A stretch of 33,486 nt of DNA from Patescibacteria group bacterium (GTDB lineage Bacteria; Patescibacteriota; Saccharimonadia; UBA4664), in NCBI GenBank assembly GCA_028288925.1, contig JAQGHG010000024.1, positions 1 to 33,486 on the forward strand, written 5' to 3'. A program made the translations under genes and the position numbers. Below, one piece after another: positions 24,206-30,993 of the stretch (its first letter is position 1; each line of letters starts with the position of its first letter). The notes under the pieces were generated by a model that did no database searches, was not told the DNA's origin, and worked only from the letters and a program-made list of their open reading frames with translations.

Positions 24206-25030
24206 ATGAAATTGGTCGATGACGAGCTAGCCGAACGGTCGTATATGACGTTGAGTCATGATGTTTTCGCGCGCCGGGCGGAAGATATCTTGAGTATGAT
24301 TGATCGATTGCGGTCCGAATCGAGCTTTCACGAAGCCATTACGCAGGTGGCGCAGAAATATGTGGAAGATGAGCGGCACCCAGAGCTGCAGCGGTTTTCG
24401 GACGTGTTGGCTATGGCCCGGCGGCAGGCTTTGCTGCAGGATCAGCTAGATAACGATCGTGAGCAGCTGCATCATGGGGGCTTGAGCCACGACGAGCTGG
24501 TGTCGACGGGGCACCACTACGAGATGCTGCGGCATGAAGCTTGCGAGTACAATCACAAGCTGCGGGGGCTGATCGAATCGTGCCGGCAGTATTTCGCCCG
24601 CGACGAGTTGACCGGTTGGCTGGTGTCGGCGAGCCAAGGCCGGGCGCAATGGGCGCAGGCCGAGGTGACGGGGGCGATGTCGGAGGTGGCGCTGCACGCG
24701 GCGCTGCAGGGCATGCCGGAGCTGGCTGGTTTGCGTTACGCGACGGTCGAGGAGGATTTGGCCGGGTATGACTTCATGGGCCAATGGCAGGGCAAGTTGC
24801 TGACCATCGACGCCAAAACGGGCTATTACCAGCCCCTGACAGAACGTAAGCATGGGCATTTGCACCTAGAGATTTCGGTGCCGCGACAGGCGGTGAAGGA
24901 CTTCCGGGTAACGCGGCGGGGATTGAGCCTACTGCGACGGGAGGTGCAACAGGCGTTGTACGTGCATGTGGAGGTGGCGGCGCCACGAGAGCAGGGGCAT
25001 TTCCGACCTCATTCGTGGCAGCAAGCCTAG
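24206..25030 (+). CDS. Putative PD-(D/E)XK-like nuclease domain protein, 274 aa
   Basis: I do not recognise the family. Residues 1-130 are charged and mostly helical. Residues 150-260 show a spacing like restriction-type nucleases: an N-terminal Glu in a helix (GAMSEVALHAAL, E160), then D189 in LAGYDF and the IDAKTGYY strand (D202, K204) as the D-x-K core, with hydrophobic strands around it. This suggests a DNA- or RNA-cleaving domain, but it rests on motif reading only. TAGGCT ends 6 nt before ATG 24206, so the gene is probably leaderless. It is monocistronic, between the RsbW-like gene and a stretch of structured intergenic DNA. Confidence 0.6.
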   Translation: MKLVDDELAERSYMTLSHDVFARRAEDILSMIDRLRSESSFHEAITQVAQKYVEDERHPELQRFSDVLAMARRQALLQDQLDNDREQLHHGGLSHDELVSTGHHYEMLRHEACEYNHKLRGLIESCRQYFARDELTGWLVSASQGRAQWAQAEVTGAMSEVALHAALQGMPELAGLRYATVEEDLAGYDFMGQWQGKLLTIDAKTGYYQPLTERKHGHLHLEISVPRQAVKDFRVTRRGLSLLRREVQQALYVHVEVAAPREQGHFRPHSWQQA

Positions 25031-25040
25031 GGGATTGCAA

Positions 25041-25066
25041 CAGATAAGCTTATCTGGTATTATTTT
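25041..25066 (+). terminator. Palindrome CAGATAAGCTTATCTG with T-rich tail
   Basis: A perfect 16-bp palindrome is followed by GTATTATTTTTG, 10 nt after the nuclease-like gene. It is a possible intrinsic terminator, although the loop-less symmetry would also suit a protein-binding site. Confidence 0.5.
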
Positions 25067-25098
25067 TGTTAATATTGATCATTTACAAATAAAGTTCG

Positions 25099-25269
25099 TT
25101 TCCATCGTGGAAAGAAAAGGGCAAACCTTCGGGCGGCGACTCTATTCCTAGCGTAATGCTGAGGAGGGGTGTGCCGATTTTTTGTATCTGGAAGATGGTT
25201 GGGAGCAATCTGGTCTTGAGGTGGTTCAAGGCCAGGTTGGTCCCAACCCGATTTGATCGAGGAGGAAAT
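25099..25269 (+). other. Structured leader region of the 31-aa peptide gene
   Basis: The gap holds TTTCCA/TGGAAA (25099-25113) and a nested two-stem structure: GGTTGGGA (25197-25204) with TCCCAACC (25241-25248), enclosing GGTCTTGA (25212-25219) with TTCAAGGCC (25225-25233). It ends in GAGGAGG just before ATG 25270. It resembles a regulated 5' leader; no known riboswitch class was recognised. Confidence 0.45.
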
Positions 25270-25365
25270 ATGGCACGGCAGCAGCTGGTGAAGCGGCCCA
25301 AGCCGCCCCGGCAGCCCATCACCCCGGACCTCCGTTCGCCGAGCGGCCGGGTTCTGCCCTACTAG
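25270..25365 (+). CDS. Arg/Pro-rich small protein, 31 aa
   Basis: The reading frame begins MARQQLVKRPKPPRQPITP and ends RVLPY. It is the C-terminal part of tracked ORF 25156-25365, whose upstream residues look non-coding. A near-perfect GAGGAGGAAAT Shine-Dalgarno sits directly before ATG 25270, stronger than at most genes here. The peptide is strongly basic and proline-rich, with no hydrophobic segment. The function is unknown; nucleic-acid or ribosome binding would fit the composition. It follows a structured leader and precedes the DUF7455-like gene by 75 nt, with an 8-bp inverted repeat (25374-25381/25403-25410) between them. Confidence 0.55.
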   Translation: MARQQLVKRPKPPRQPITPDLRSPSGRVLPY

Positions 25366-25440
25366 AAGTCTCAATCTGATCGTGCGCCAGTAGTGTGGGT
25401 AGGATCAGATAATTCGCCAAGTCCTTGAATTGGAGTTCAA

Positions 25441-25683
25441 ATGAGCGGAACCGTCACATCCCCATCAAAGCCCATGACGGCGGCCGACCGCTGCGATCGC
25501 TGTGGCGCTCCGGCGTACGTTCGCGCTACCCTCACCGGCGGTGGCGAACTGCTATTCTGTGCCCATCATGGGCGCAAGTTCAATGAGGAGCTGCGCGCCG
25601 GCGGGGCGGATATTCACGACGAGACCGATCGTCTGACTGAGCCCACAGCTTTCGAAGTTCTGGGGGCTGAGAACCCAACCTGA
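25441..25683 (+). CDS. DUF7455-like small zinc-ribbon protein, 80 aa
   Basis: It contains CDRCGAPAYVRATL and LLFCAHHGRKF, a CxxC...CxxH zinc-ribbon arrangement, followed by the acidic IHDETDRL. I recognise this pattern from a small conserved protein of Actinobacteria (DUF7455); its function is not known. Its presence in a CPR-like genome is unusual and, with the RsbW-like gene 1.4 kb away, suggests an actinobacterial source. There is no strong Shine-Dalgarno. It is followed by an 11-bp perfect hairpin and a terminator. Confidence 0.75.
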   Translation: MSGTVTSPSKPMTAADRCDRCGAPAYVRATLTGGGELLFCAHHGRKFNEELRAGGADIHDETDRLTEPTAFEVLGAENPT

Positions 25684-25713
25684 CAATCGGGTACGAACAG
25701 ATGATCAAGATTC

Positions 25714-25781
25714 GAAACCCGGCGCCAATGGCGTCGCCGGGTTTCACCCCAACTCCCTTACAGGTATCTGTGGGGAGTTTT
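25714..25781 (+). terminator. Hairpin plus intrinsic terminator after the DUF7455-like gene
   Basis: GAAACCCGGCG/CGCCGGGTTTC is an 11-bp perfect stem without a T-run. It is followed by AACTCCC/GGGAGTT (25751-25779) with TTTT at the end. Confidence 0.65.
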
Positions 25782-25816
25782 CGCATTTATAATGGGAAAA
25801 GATGAGGAGAACGGTA

Positions 25817-26845
25817 ATGCTGGATGAGGCAGATTTTCGGGCGCGATACGATAAGGATGATGCCTTGGGGGTGTTGGCGGGGCAGCCGGAGCAATTGCGG
25901 CATGAGTTCGCGCGGCCGGAGGGACTGGGTGGCCGGAAGGTGGCCAATATCGTAATGGCCGGCATGGGTGGTTCGGCCTTGGGCGGCGAGTTGGCTCGAA
26001 ATTGGCTGGGTGACCGGCTAGCCGTGCCGCTTGAGCTGGTGCGGGATTATACTCTGCCCGCGTATGCTGGTCCGGAGACGCTGGTGGTGTGCGTGAGCTA
26101 CTCGGGCGGGTCGGAGGAGACACTGGCCGCTTACGCGGAAGCACGTAAACGAAAGGCGCAGGTGGTGGTGATGGCTTCGGGCGGCAAGCTGCTGGAGGCG
26201 GCGCGGGCCGATGGCGTGCCGGGCTACGAGCTGCCTAGCGAGGTGCAAGGCCGGTATGGTGTGCTATACGGCCTGCGGGCGTGGGCGCAGCTACTGGAGA
26301 CTGTAGCGGGCCTAGAGGGCCTTGTAGATGAGCTAGAGGAAGCTTCGGGCTGGGTGAGGGGAGAAGTCGCGGCTTGGCTGGGGGAAGTGCCGGCCGAGAC
26401 GAATGAGGCTAAGCAGATCGCGACCGAGCTATTGGGCCACGGCGTGGTAGTATATGGCGGCCTGATACTACCGGCGATTACGCTCAAATGGAAGCTGGAT
26501 CTGAACGAGAATGCCAAGAATGTGGCGTTTTGGAATAATTTGCCCGAGATGAACCACAATGAGTTCAGTGGCTGGGGACATCCGCGGCGGCCGGGTCTGA
26601 AGGTGGTGGAGCTGATTTCGAGCCTGGACCACTCGCAAGTGCAAAAGCGCTTTGAGGCGATGAATAGCCTGCTCTCGAGCCGGTTCGCGCCGATCGAGGT
26701 GCGGGTGCAGGGCGAGACTAAGCTGCGGCAGATGTTGTGGGCGTATATGCTGGGTAGTATGACGTCGGCGTATTTGGGTATGCTCAACCAGGTAGAGATT
26801 GGGACGTTGCCGCTCGTAGGTAAGCTCAAAGAACGATTAACGTAG
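25817..26845 (+). CDS. Bifunctional phosphoglucose/phosphomannose isomerase, 342 aa
   Basis: A SIS-domain isomerase of the PGI/PMI type: NIVMAGMGGSALGGEL, VCVSYSGGSEETLA, and the C-terminal catalytic region NLPEMNHNEFSGW and SSLDHSQVQKR. It interconverts fructose-6-P with glucose-6-P and mannose-6-P. ATG 25817 (MLDEADFRARYD) has GGAG 8 nt upstream; the tracked 25802 start overlaps that site. TATAAT lies about 25 nt upstream. The next gene, 13 nt downstream, is an unrelated isomerase for the same substrate. Confidence 0.93.
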   Translation: MLDEADFRARYDKDDALGVLAGQPEQLRHEFARPEGLGGRKVANIVMAGMGGSALGGELARNWLGDRLAVPLELVRDYTLPAYAGPETLVVCVSYSGGSEETLAAYAEARKRKAQVVVMASGGKLLEAARADGVPGYELPSEVQGRYGVLYGLRAWAQLLETVAGLEGLVDELEEASGWVRGEVAAWLGEVPAETNEAKQIATELLGHGVVVYGGLILPAITLKWKLDLNENAKNVAFWNNLPEMNHNEFSGWGHPRRPGLKVVELISSLDHSQVQKRFEAMNSLLSSRFAPIEVRVQGETKLRQMLWAYMLGSMTSAYLGMLNQVEIGTLPLVGKLKERLT

Positions 26846-26858
26846 GGAGAATGCAGTA

Positions 26859-27467
26859 ATGAATATCGATTTTAAGAATGTGGGCAAACATCTGGCGACG
26901 CGCAGCCACGAGGCGATGCGGAAGGTGCTGATGCACCCGGAAGCCGAAGGCCCGGCGGTGCACTACTATATGATTCGGGGCGGCAAAGACCAGCGGAATG
27001 TGACCACTTGGGAGCCGGGTACGGTGGGCGGGGAGTACATTAAAACGTTTGGGCACTACCACATCGGCAAGCTGGATGAGACATATTGGATCGTGCAGGG
27101 CGAGGGCGTGCTGTTGATGCAAAAGCTGGAAGAGGCGGATGGCAAATTGCAGCCGGCGCGGGTGGCGGAGTTTAAGGCCCAGCGGGTGAAGGCGGGGGAT
27201 AGCGTGTTTATTCCGGCCGGGTTTGGGCACTTGGTGGCTAATGTGGGCCCGACGTTCTTCGTGACGGTCGACGATAGCCCGGTGGACTTCGAAGAGCGCG
27301 ACCCGGTGAGCCTGCCGGGCCACGCGGATTACTCGATGGTCGAGCAGATGCATGGGTTCGCCTACTATGTGGTGGAGCATGACGGCGCGCCGGCGCTGGC
27401 GCGGAACCCGCGGTATGAGGCGGTAGGTTCGGTGGACGATGGCGGGCTGCCGGTGGCGGAAGCCTAA
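26859..27467 (+). CDS. Cupin-type glucose-6-phosphate isomerase, 202 aa
   Basis: This resembles the archaeal-type, metal-dependent cupin phosphoglucose isomerase, not the SIS-fold enzyme. The metal site is GGEYIKTFGHYHIGKLDETYW with HYH and a downstream Glu, then FIPAGFGHLVANVG with the last His. It should interconvert glucose-6-P and fructose-6-P. Cotranscription with a bifunctional PGI/PMI means two non-homologous enzymes for the same step. The 3' end overlaps the convergent cupin gene by 4 bp. Confidence 0.9.
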   Translation: MNIDFKNVGKHLATRSHEAMRKVLMHPEAEGPAVHYYMIRGGKDQRNVTTWEPGTVGGEYIKTFGHYHIGKLDETYWIVQGEGVLLMQKLEEADGKLQPARVAEFKAQRVKAGDSVFIPAGFGHLVANVGPTFFVTVDDSPVDFEERDPVSLPGHADYSMVEQMHGFAYYVVEHDGAPALARNPRYEAVGSVDDGGLPVAEA

Positions 27468-27889
27468 GCCTTCCAGCCACGGCCGGGAGAGTTGCGGAGC
27501 TCCTCGGTTTCGTCGGGGCGGGAGTAGTCGTCCTCGAGGCGCCAGGTGGTGCCGGTTTCGGGTGTCGAGAACTCGGCGATGTCGCAGTCGGTGACGCCGA
27601 TGAGGCGGTGCTTTTGGCCGACTTTGGTGGTGTAGCCGGTCTCGGGTTTGAGCTCGATTTCGATCATTTTGCCCTCGCTGTCTTCGATGAGGACGTTGGC
27701 GCGGCCTTTCATTATGAGGTACGTTTCGGTTTTTTCATCGTGGACTTGGAGGCTCTGGCGGGTGCCGGCGTTGATGTGCATGATTTTGGCGGTGTAAGGG
27801 CTGGCGGGTGGGGCCAAGTGCAGCTCATAGCCCCAGGGCTTTTCGATTCGTTTGACGTAGCTTTCGGTGGAGAAGTTGGTGTTGGGCAT
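27464..27889 (-). CDS. Cupin protein, mannose-6-phosphate isomerase-like, 141 aa
   Basis: A small type-II cupin: KPWGYELHLA at the start (seen in ManC/ManA C-terminal cupins), then SLQVHDEKTETYLIMKGRANVLIED and VGQKHRLIGVTD with metal-binding His/Glu/His. It could be a mannose-6-phosphate isomerase or a related sugar-nucleotide cupin; activity is not certain at this size. It lies next to two hexose-phosphate isomerases. It starts about 21 nt downstream of the PadR stop, so it may be cotranscribed with padR. Confidence 0.8.
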   Translation of the reverse strand: MPNTNFSTESYVKRIEKPWGYELHLAPPASPYTAKIMHINAGTRQSLQVHDEKTETYLIMKGRANVLIEDSEGKMIEIELKPETGYTTKVGQKHRLIGVTDCDIAEFSTPETGTTWRLEDDYSRPDETEELRNSPGRGWKA

Positions 27890-27910
27890 AGTAGATCCTT
27901 TGATATAGAG

Positions 27911-28291
27911 CTATTTTAACTGATTTAAGAGGCGTTGGATCTCGGGTGGCGTTTCGTCATCGAAGTAGCCGGCGGCTTCGCCGATTTCGACGGCGTGACG
28001 GAGGCGCAGGAGCTCCTCTTTGGCGCGGAGGCGACCTTCCGGCGTGACGGTGTAGTGCATGCGGCTTTGGCCGGAGGGGCCGGCGGGTTTGAGGCCGGCT
28101 TCGGTGATAAGGCCGGCCTTGAGCATGGTTTTGAGGAGGGGGTAGAGGGTGCCTTCTTTGGGTGATACGGCGTTAAATGAGCTGTTGGTAACGGCCTGGG
28201 CAATGGCATAGGCGTAGAGCTCTGAGCGGGATAACACGAGAAGGATATAGAATTCGTAGGTTGATAGGGCCTTAGGGAGTGGGGCGGGCAT
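27911..28291 (-). CDS. PadR-family transcriptional regulator, 126 aa
   Basis: A PadR-type winged helix: TYEFYILLVLSRSELYAYAIAQAV, SPKEGTLYPLLKTMLKAGLI and the wing SRMHYTVTPEGR, then a short helical dimerisation tail. PadR proteins usually repress efflux or stress genes in response to small hydrophobic molecules. It lies just downstream of a MacB-like ABC exporter on the same strand and has a large dyad over its own promoter, so control of itself and possibly the exporter is likely (inference). No standard Shine-Dalgarno is evident. Confidence 0.9.
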   Translation of the reverse strand: MPAPLPKALSTYEFYILLVLSRSELYAYAIAQAVTNSSFNAVSPKEGTLYPLLKTMLKAGLITEAGLKPAGPSGQSRMHYTVTPEGRLRAKEELLRLRHAVEIGEAAGYFDDETPPEIQRLLNQLK

Positions 28292-28305
28292 ATGTAGGTC
28301 TCGAT

Positions 28306-28343
28306 TTTACTTAGATTATCGATGCATCGGAAATCTAAGTAAA
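28306..28343 (-). promoter_or_regulatory. Dyad operator over the padR promoter
   Basis: TTTACTTAGATT (28306-28317) and AATCTAAGTAAA (28332-28343) form perfect 12-bp arms around a 14-nt centre that itself contains CGATGCATCG. On the minus strand the arms supply -35-like TTTACT/TTACTT and -10-like TAATCT at about 18-19 nt, so a bound protein would cover the promoter. Confidence 0.7.
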
Positions 28344-28407
28344 GTGGCAAGATGCATGTCGAGCGGGTGGTCGTGTGTGAAAAAACGAACAATGGGCTGA
28401 CGGTCAA

Positions 28408-29640
28408 TTATTCGGCTTTGAGGGCCTGGATGGGGCGCTTGCGGGCGGCTTTGATGGCAGGCATGATGCCGAAGATGATGCCGACGGCGGCCGAGACGCC
28501 TACTGCCAGCATGATGGCGTTGGGTGTGAAGACGGGGGTGATGTGGGCGAGCTTGCCGGCGACGGTGGCTAGGGCGACGGCTACGAGGATGCCAAGGGCG
28601 CCGCCGATGATGCTGAGCACGACGGCTTCGATGAGGAACTGGCTGAGAACGGTGAAGCTGGAGGCGCCAATGGCTTTGCGCAGGCCGATCTCGCGGGTGC
28701 GCTCGGTGACGGAGACCAGCATGATGTTCATGATGCCGATGCCGCCGACGAGCAGCGAGATGCTGGCGATGGCGACGATGAAGGTGGTGAGCAGGTTGAG
28801 GACGGTGTCGACGGTGGAGAGGATGTCTTTTTGGGTAAGGACGGTGAAGTCATCCTGGCCGCCGTGGGACTTGAGGAGGGCCTTTTTGGCATCGGCGGCG
28901 ACGGCGGTTACGTTGTCGGCGGCGTCGGCTTGGGCGATGAGGCGGAGGATTTGGGGGGTGGTGCCGCCGGCGAAGGTCTTGGCCGTCTCGAAGGGCAGGT
29001 AGGCGGCGTTGTCAAAGCTGGAGCCGGTGAGGCTGGAGGCGCCGGAGTCGGAGGCTTTGATGCTGCCAATGACGGTGAAGGGCAGGCCGCGGATGGTGAC
29101 GGTTTGGCCGATGGCGCTGGCGTCGCCGAAGAGGTCTTGTTTGGCTTGGCCGCCGAGCACCACGACTTTTTTGCCGCTGTCGGCGGATTCGAGGAAGCGC
29201 CCACCGGTGAATTTGAGGGTCTGCGTCTTGGAGAAGTCGGGCGTGGTGGCCAGGAGCAGGGCGCCGTTGGCGGTGATGGCGCCGTGGGCCATGATGCCCG
29301 AAACGAGGCTGATGGGCGCGACGGCGGTGACGTGCTTGACCTTGGCGAGGGCGGCGATGTCGGCCGGCGTGAGGGTGGAGGCGCCGAGCGAGGAGGCCGC
29401 GCCTTGGCCGCCAGAGGTTTTGCCGACGTTGATTTTGCCGGAGGCTACGGCCACGGCGTTGGCATTGACCACCCCGGTGATCTGGTCTTGCACGGCTTTT
29501 TTGACGCCGGCGCCGATGGCCAGGATGGAGACCACGGCGGCTACCCCGATGATAATGCCGAGCATGGTCAGGAGCGAGCGGAGCTTGGCGTTCATGAGGC
29601 TTACGAGGGCCATTTTGAGGTTTTCCCAGAAGAGCATCAT
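28408..29640 (-). CDS. MacB/FtsX-like ABC transporter permease, 410 aa
   Basis: The layout is that of the MacB/LolC permease family: an N-terminal membrane segment (SLLTMLGIIIGVAAVVSILAIG), a large extracytoplasmic domain (residues ~55-280) and three C-terminal membrane segments, with the conserved GGIGIMNIMLVSVTERTREIGLRKAIGA cytoplasmic motif. It likely exports a peptide, lipid or drug, or works by mechanotransmission. It overlaps the ATPase gene by 4 bp (ATGA). No periplasmic adaptor gene is present, as expected for a cell with a single membrane. Confidence 0.92.
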   Translation of the reverse strand: MMLFWENLKMALVSLMNAKLRSLLTMLGIIIGVAAVVSILAIGAGVKKAVQDQITGVVNANAVAVASGKINVGKTSGGQGAASSLGASTLTPADIAALAKVKHVTAVAPISLVSGIMAHGAITANGALLLATTPDFSKTQTLKFTGGRFLESADSGKKVVVLGGQAKQDLFGDASAIGQTVTIRGLPFTVIGSIKASDSGASSLTGSSFDNAAYLPFETAKTFAGGTTPQILRLIAQADAADNVTAVAADAKKALLKSHGGQDDFTVLTQKDILSTVDTVLNLLTTFIVAIASISLLVGGIGIMNIMLVSVTERTREIGLRKAIGASSFTVLSQFLIEAVVLSIIGGALGILVAVALATVAGKLAHITPVFTPNAIMLAVGVSAAVGIIFGIMPAIKAARKRPIQALKAE

Positions 29641-30329
29641 TTTTTGGCTCCTTTCTTGTCGCTGACGATGCCGCCGTCGCGGACGGTGATTACCCGGTCG
29701 GTTTGGCCGGCTATTTCGGGGTTGTGGGTGACGATGACGATGGTGGCTTTGGTCTCGCGGTTGAGGCGGCGGAGCTCATCGATGATGGCGGTGGAGGATT
29801 TGGTGTCGAGATTGCCGGTGGGCTCGTCGGCCAGGATGAGGCTGGGGCGATTGGCGAGCGCGCGGGCGATAGCGACGCGCTGGGTCTGGCCGCCAGAGAT
29901 CTGGTTTGGCCGGTAGTTGGCGCGGTCTTCCAGGCCGACGAGCTTGAGTAGCTCGAGAGCGCGGGCCCGGCGCTGCTTGCCGCGAATGCCGCCGTACACC
30001 AGGGGCAGCTCGACGTTTTGGGCGACGCTAAGGCGCGGGAGGAGGTTGAAGCTCTGGAAGACGAAGCCGATTTTGTCGCGGCGCAGGCGGGCGAGCTGGC
30101 GGTCGGAATAACCCGAGATTTCTTGGCCATCGAGCAGATAATTGCCGTCGCTGGGTGAATCGAGCAAGCCGAGTACGTTCATGAGGGTGCTCTTGCCGGA
30201 GCCGGAGGGGCCAATAATAGCGATAAATTCACCGGATTTGATGGTGAGATTGATGTCGGTGAGGGCGACGGTGGGTTCGTCGCGGTCGGTAAAGGTTTTA
30301 CCGATGTTTTTGAGCTCGATAACGTTCAT
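29637..30329 (-). CDS. ABC transporter ATP-binding protein (LolD/MacB-like), 230 aa
   Basis: It has Walker A IGPSGSGKST, Q-loop FVFQSFNLLPRLS, signature ISGGQTQRVAIARAL, Walker B LILADEPTGNLD and the switch His in VIVTHNPE. It powers the adjacent permease. The tracked ORF starts at 30434, but the first 35 residues are not conserved; ATG 30329 (MNVIELKNIGKTF) is correct and is preceded by TACAAT (30336-30341 on the minus strand) and 6 nt, so the mRNA is probably leaderless. The 90-bp gap upstream separates it from tRNA-Ser. Confidence 0.94.
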   Translation of the reverse strand: MNVIELKNIGKTFTDRDEPTVALTDINLTIKSGEFIAIIGPSGSGKSTLMNVLGLLDSPSDGNYLLDGQEISGYSDRQLARLRRDKIGFVFQSFNLLPRLSVAQNVELPLVYGGIRGKQRRARALELLKLVGLEDRANYRPNQISGGQTQRVAIARALANRPSLILADEPTGNLDTKSSTAIIDELRRLNRETKATIVIVTHNPEIAGQTDRVITVRDGGIVSDKKGAKK

Positions 30330-30404
30330 GCTCTGATTGTAGCAGGTTGAGGGTGGGTAATTGTATTCTTGCAACATGGGCTGGCCGAAATCTGATAAGC
30401 CCGG

Positions 30405-30410
30405 TATAAT
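30405..30410 (+). promoter_or_regulatory. -10 box of tRNA-Ser
   Basis: Perfect TATAAT 11 nt upstream of the mature tRNA 5' end; no clear -35 hexamer. Confidence 0.55.
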
Positions 30411-30421
30411 ATGCCGGTCGC

Positions 30422-30511
30422 GGAGAGGTCGCATAGTGGCCTAGTGCGCGCGCTTGGAAAGCGCGTGAGGGGGCAACTCCTCCGAGAGTTCGAATCTCTC
30501 CCTCTCCGCCA
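30422..30511 (+). tRNA. tRNA-Ser (anticodon GGA), CCA encoded
   Basis: Acceptor stem GGAGAGG/CCTCTCC (7 bp), discriminator G and encoded CCA. The anticodon arm is GCGCGCTTGGAAAGCGCG with anticodon GGA, so it reads UCC/UCU serine codons. There is a long variable arm (GAGGGGGCAACTCCTC), as in type II tRNAs, and the T-arm is GAGAG-TTCGAAT-CTCTC. No intron. Confidence 0.97.
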
Positions 30512-30526
30512 GGAATTATTTCTTCG

Positions 30527-30547
30527 AGCCCCGGTGGGGCTTTTTTG
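30527..30547 (+). terminator. Intrinsic terminator of tRNA-Ser
   Basis: AGCCCC, GGT, GGGGCT followed by TTTTTG, 16 nt after the tRNA. Confidence 0.88.
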
Positions 30548-30584
30548 TTGGGCGGTGTAGGATTATAGGGAATAGGAGAACGGG

Positions 30585-30989
30585 ATGGCCGAAGATTGGA
30601 AAGGTAAGCCGGATTCGTACTGGCGGGAGAAGCTGACGGCGGAGCAATACCGGGTGATGCGCGAGAAGGGTACGGAGGCGCCGTGGGCAGGGGTGCTCGT
30701 GGATAATCACGACGATGGTATGTACCGGTGTATGGCATGCGGGCAGGAATTGTTCTCGAGCGAGACGAAGTTTGAAAGTAACTCGGGCTGGCCGAGCTTC
30801 TACGATGTGGCGGCCGAGGGCCATGTAGAGCTGCACGAGGATAACACGCTGGGGATGAAGCGCACCGAGGTGACGTGTGCGCGGTGCGGGGCACACTTGG
30901 GCCATGTGTTTGATGACGGCCCGGCCGATAAGACGGGGCAGCGGTATTGTATTAATTCGTGCGCTTTGGACTTTGAGGGTAAGAAGTAG
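30585..30989 (+). CDS. msrB: Peptide-methionine (R)-S-oxide reductase MsrB, 134 aa
   Basis: It repairs oxidised methionine. Structural zinc is held by two CxxC motifs (RCMACGQ and CARCGAH). The catalytic Cys lies in the C-terminal RYCINSCALDF, and the SGWPSF substrate loop and HLGHVFDDGP are present. Length is normal for a single-domain MsrB. AGGAG lies 6 nt before the ATG. It is followed after 4 nt by a MutY-like gene, so both form an oxidative-damage repair pair. Confidence 0.96.
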   Translation: MAEDWKGKPDSYWREKLTAEQYRVMREKGTEAPWAGVLVDNHDDGMYRCMACGQELFSSETKFESNSGWPSFYDVAAEGHVELHEDNTLGMKRTEVTCARCGAHLGHVFDDGPADKTGQRYCINSCALDFEGKK

Positions 30990-30993
30990 CAAA

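Noticed and set aside
25117-25145. GGGCAAACC resembling the c-di-GMP-I riboswitch core
   Set aside because: The obligatory downstream GACGCAAAGCC segment and GNRA-capped helix are absent.
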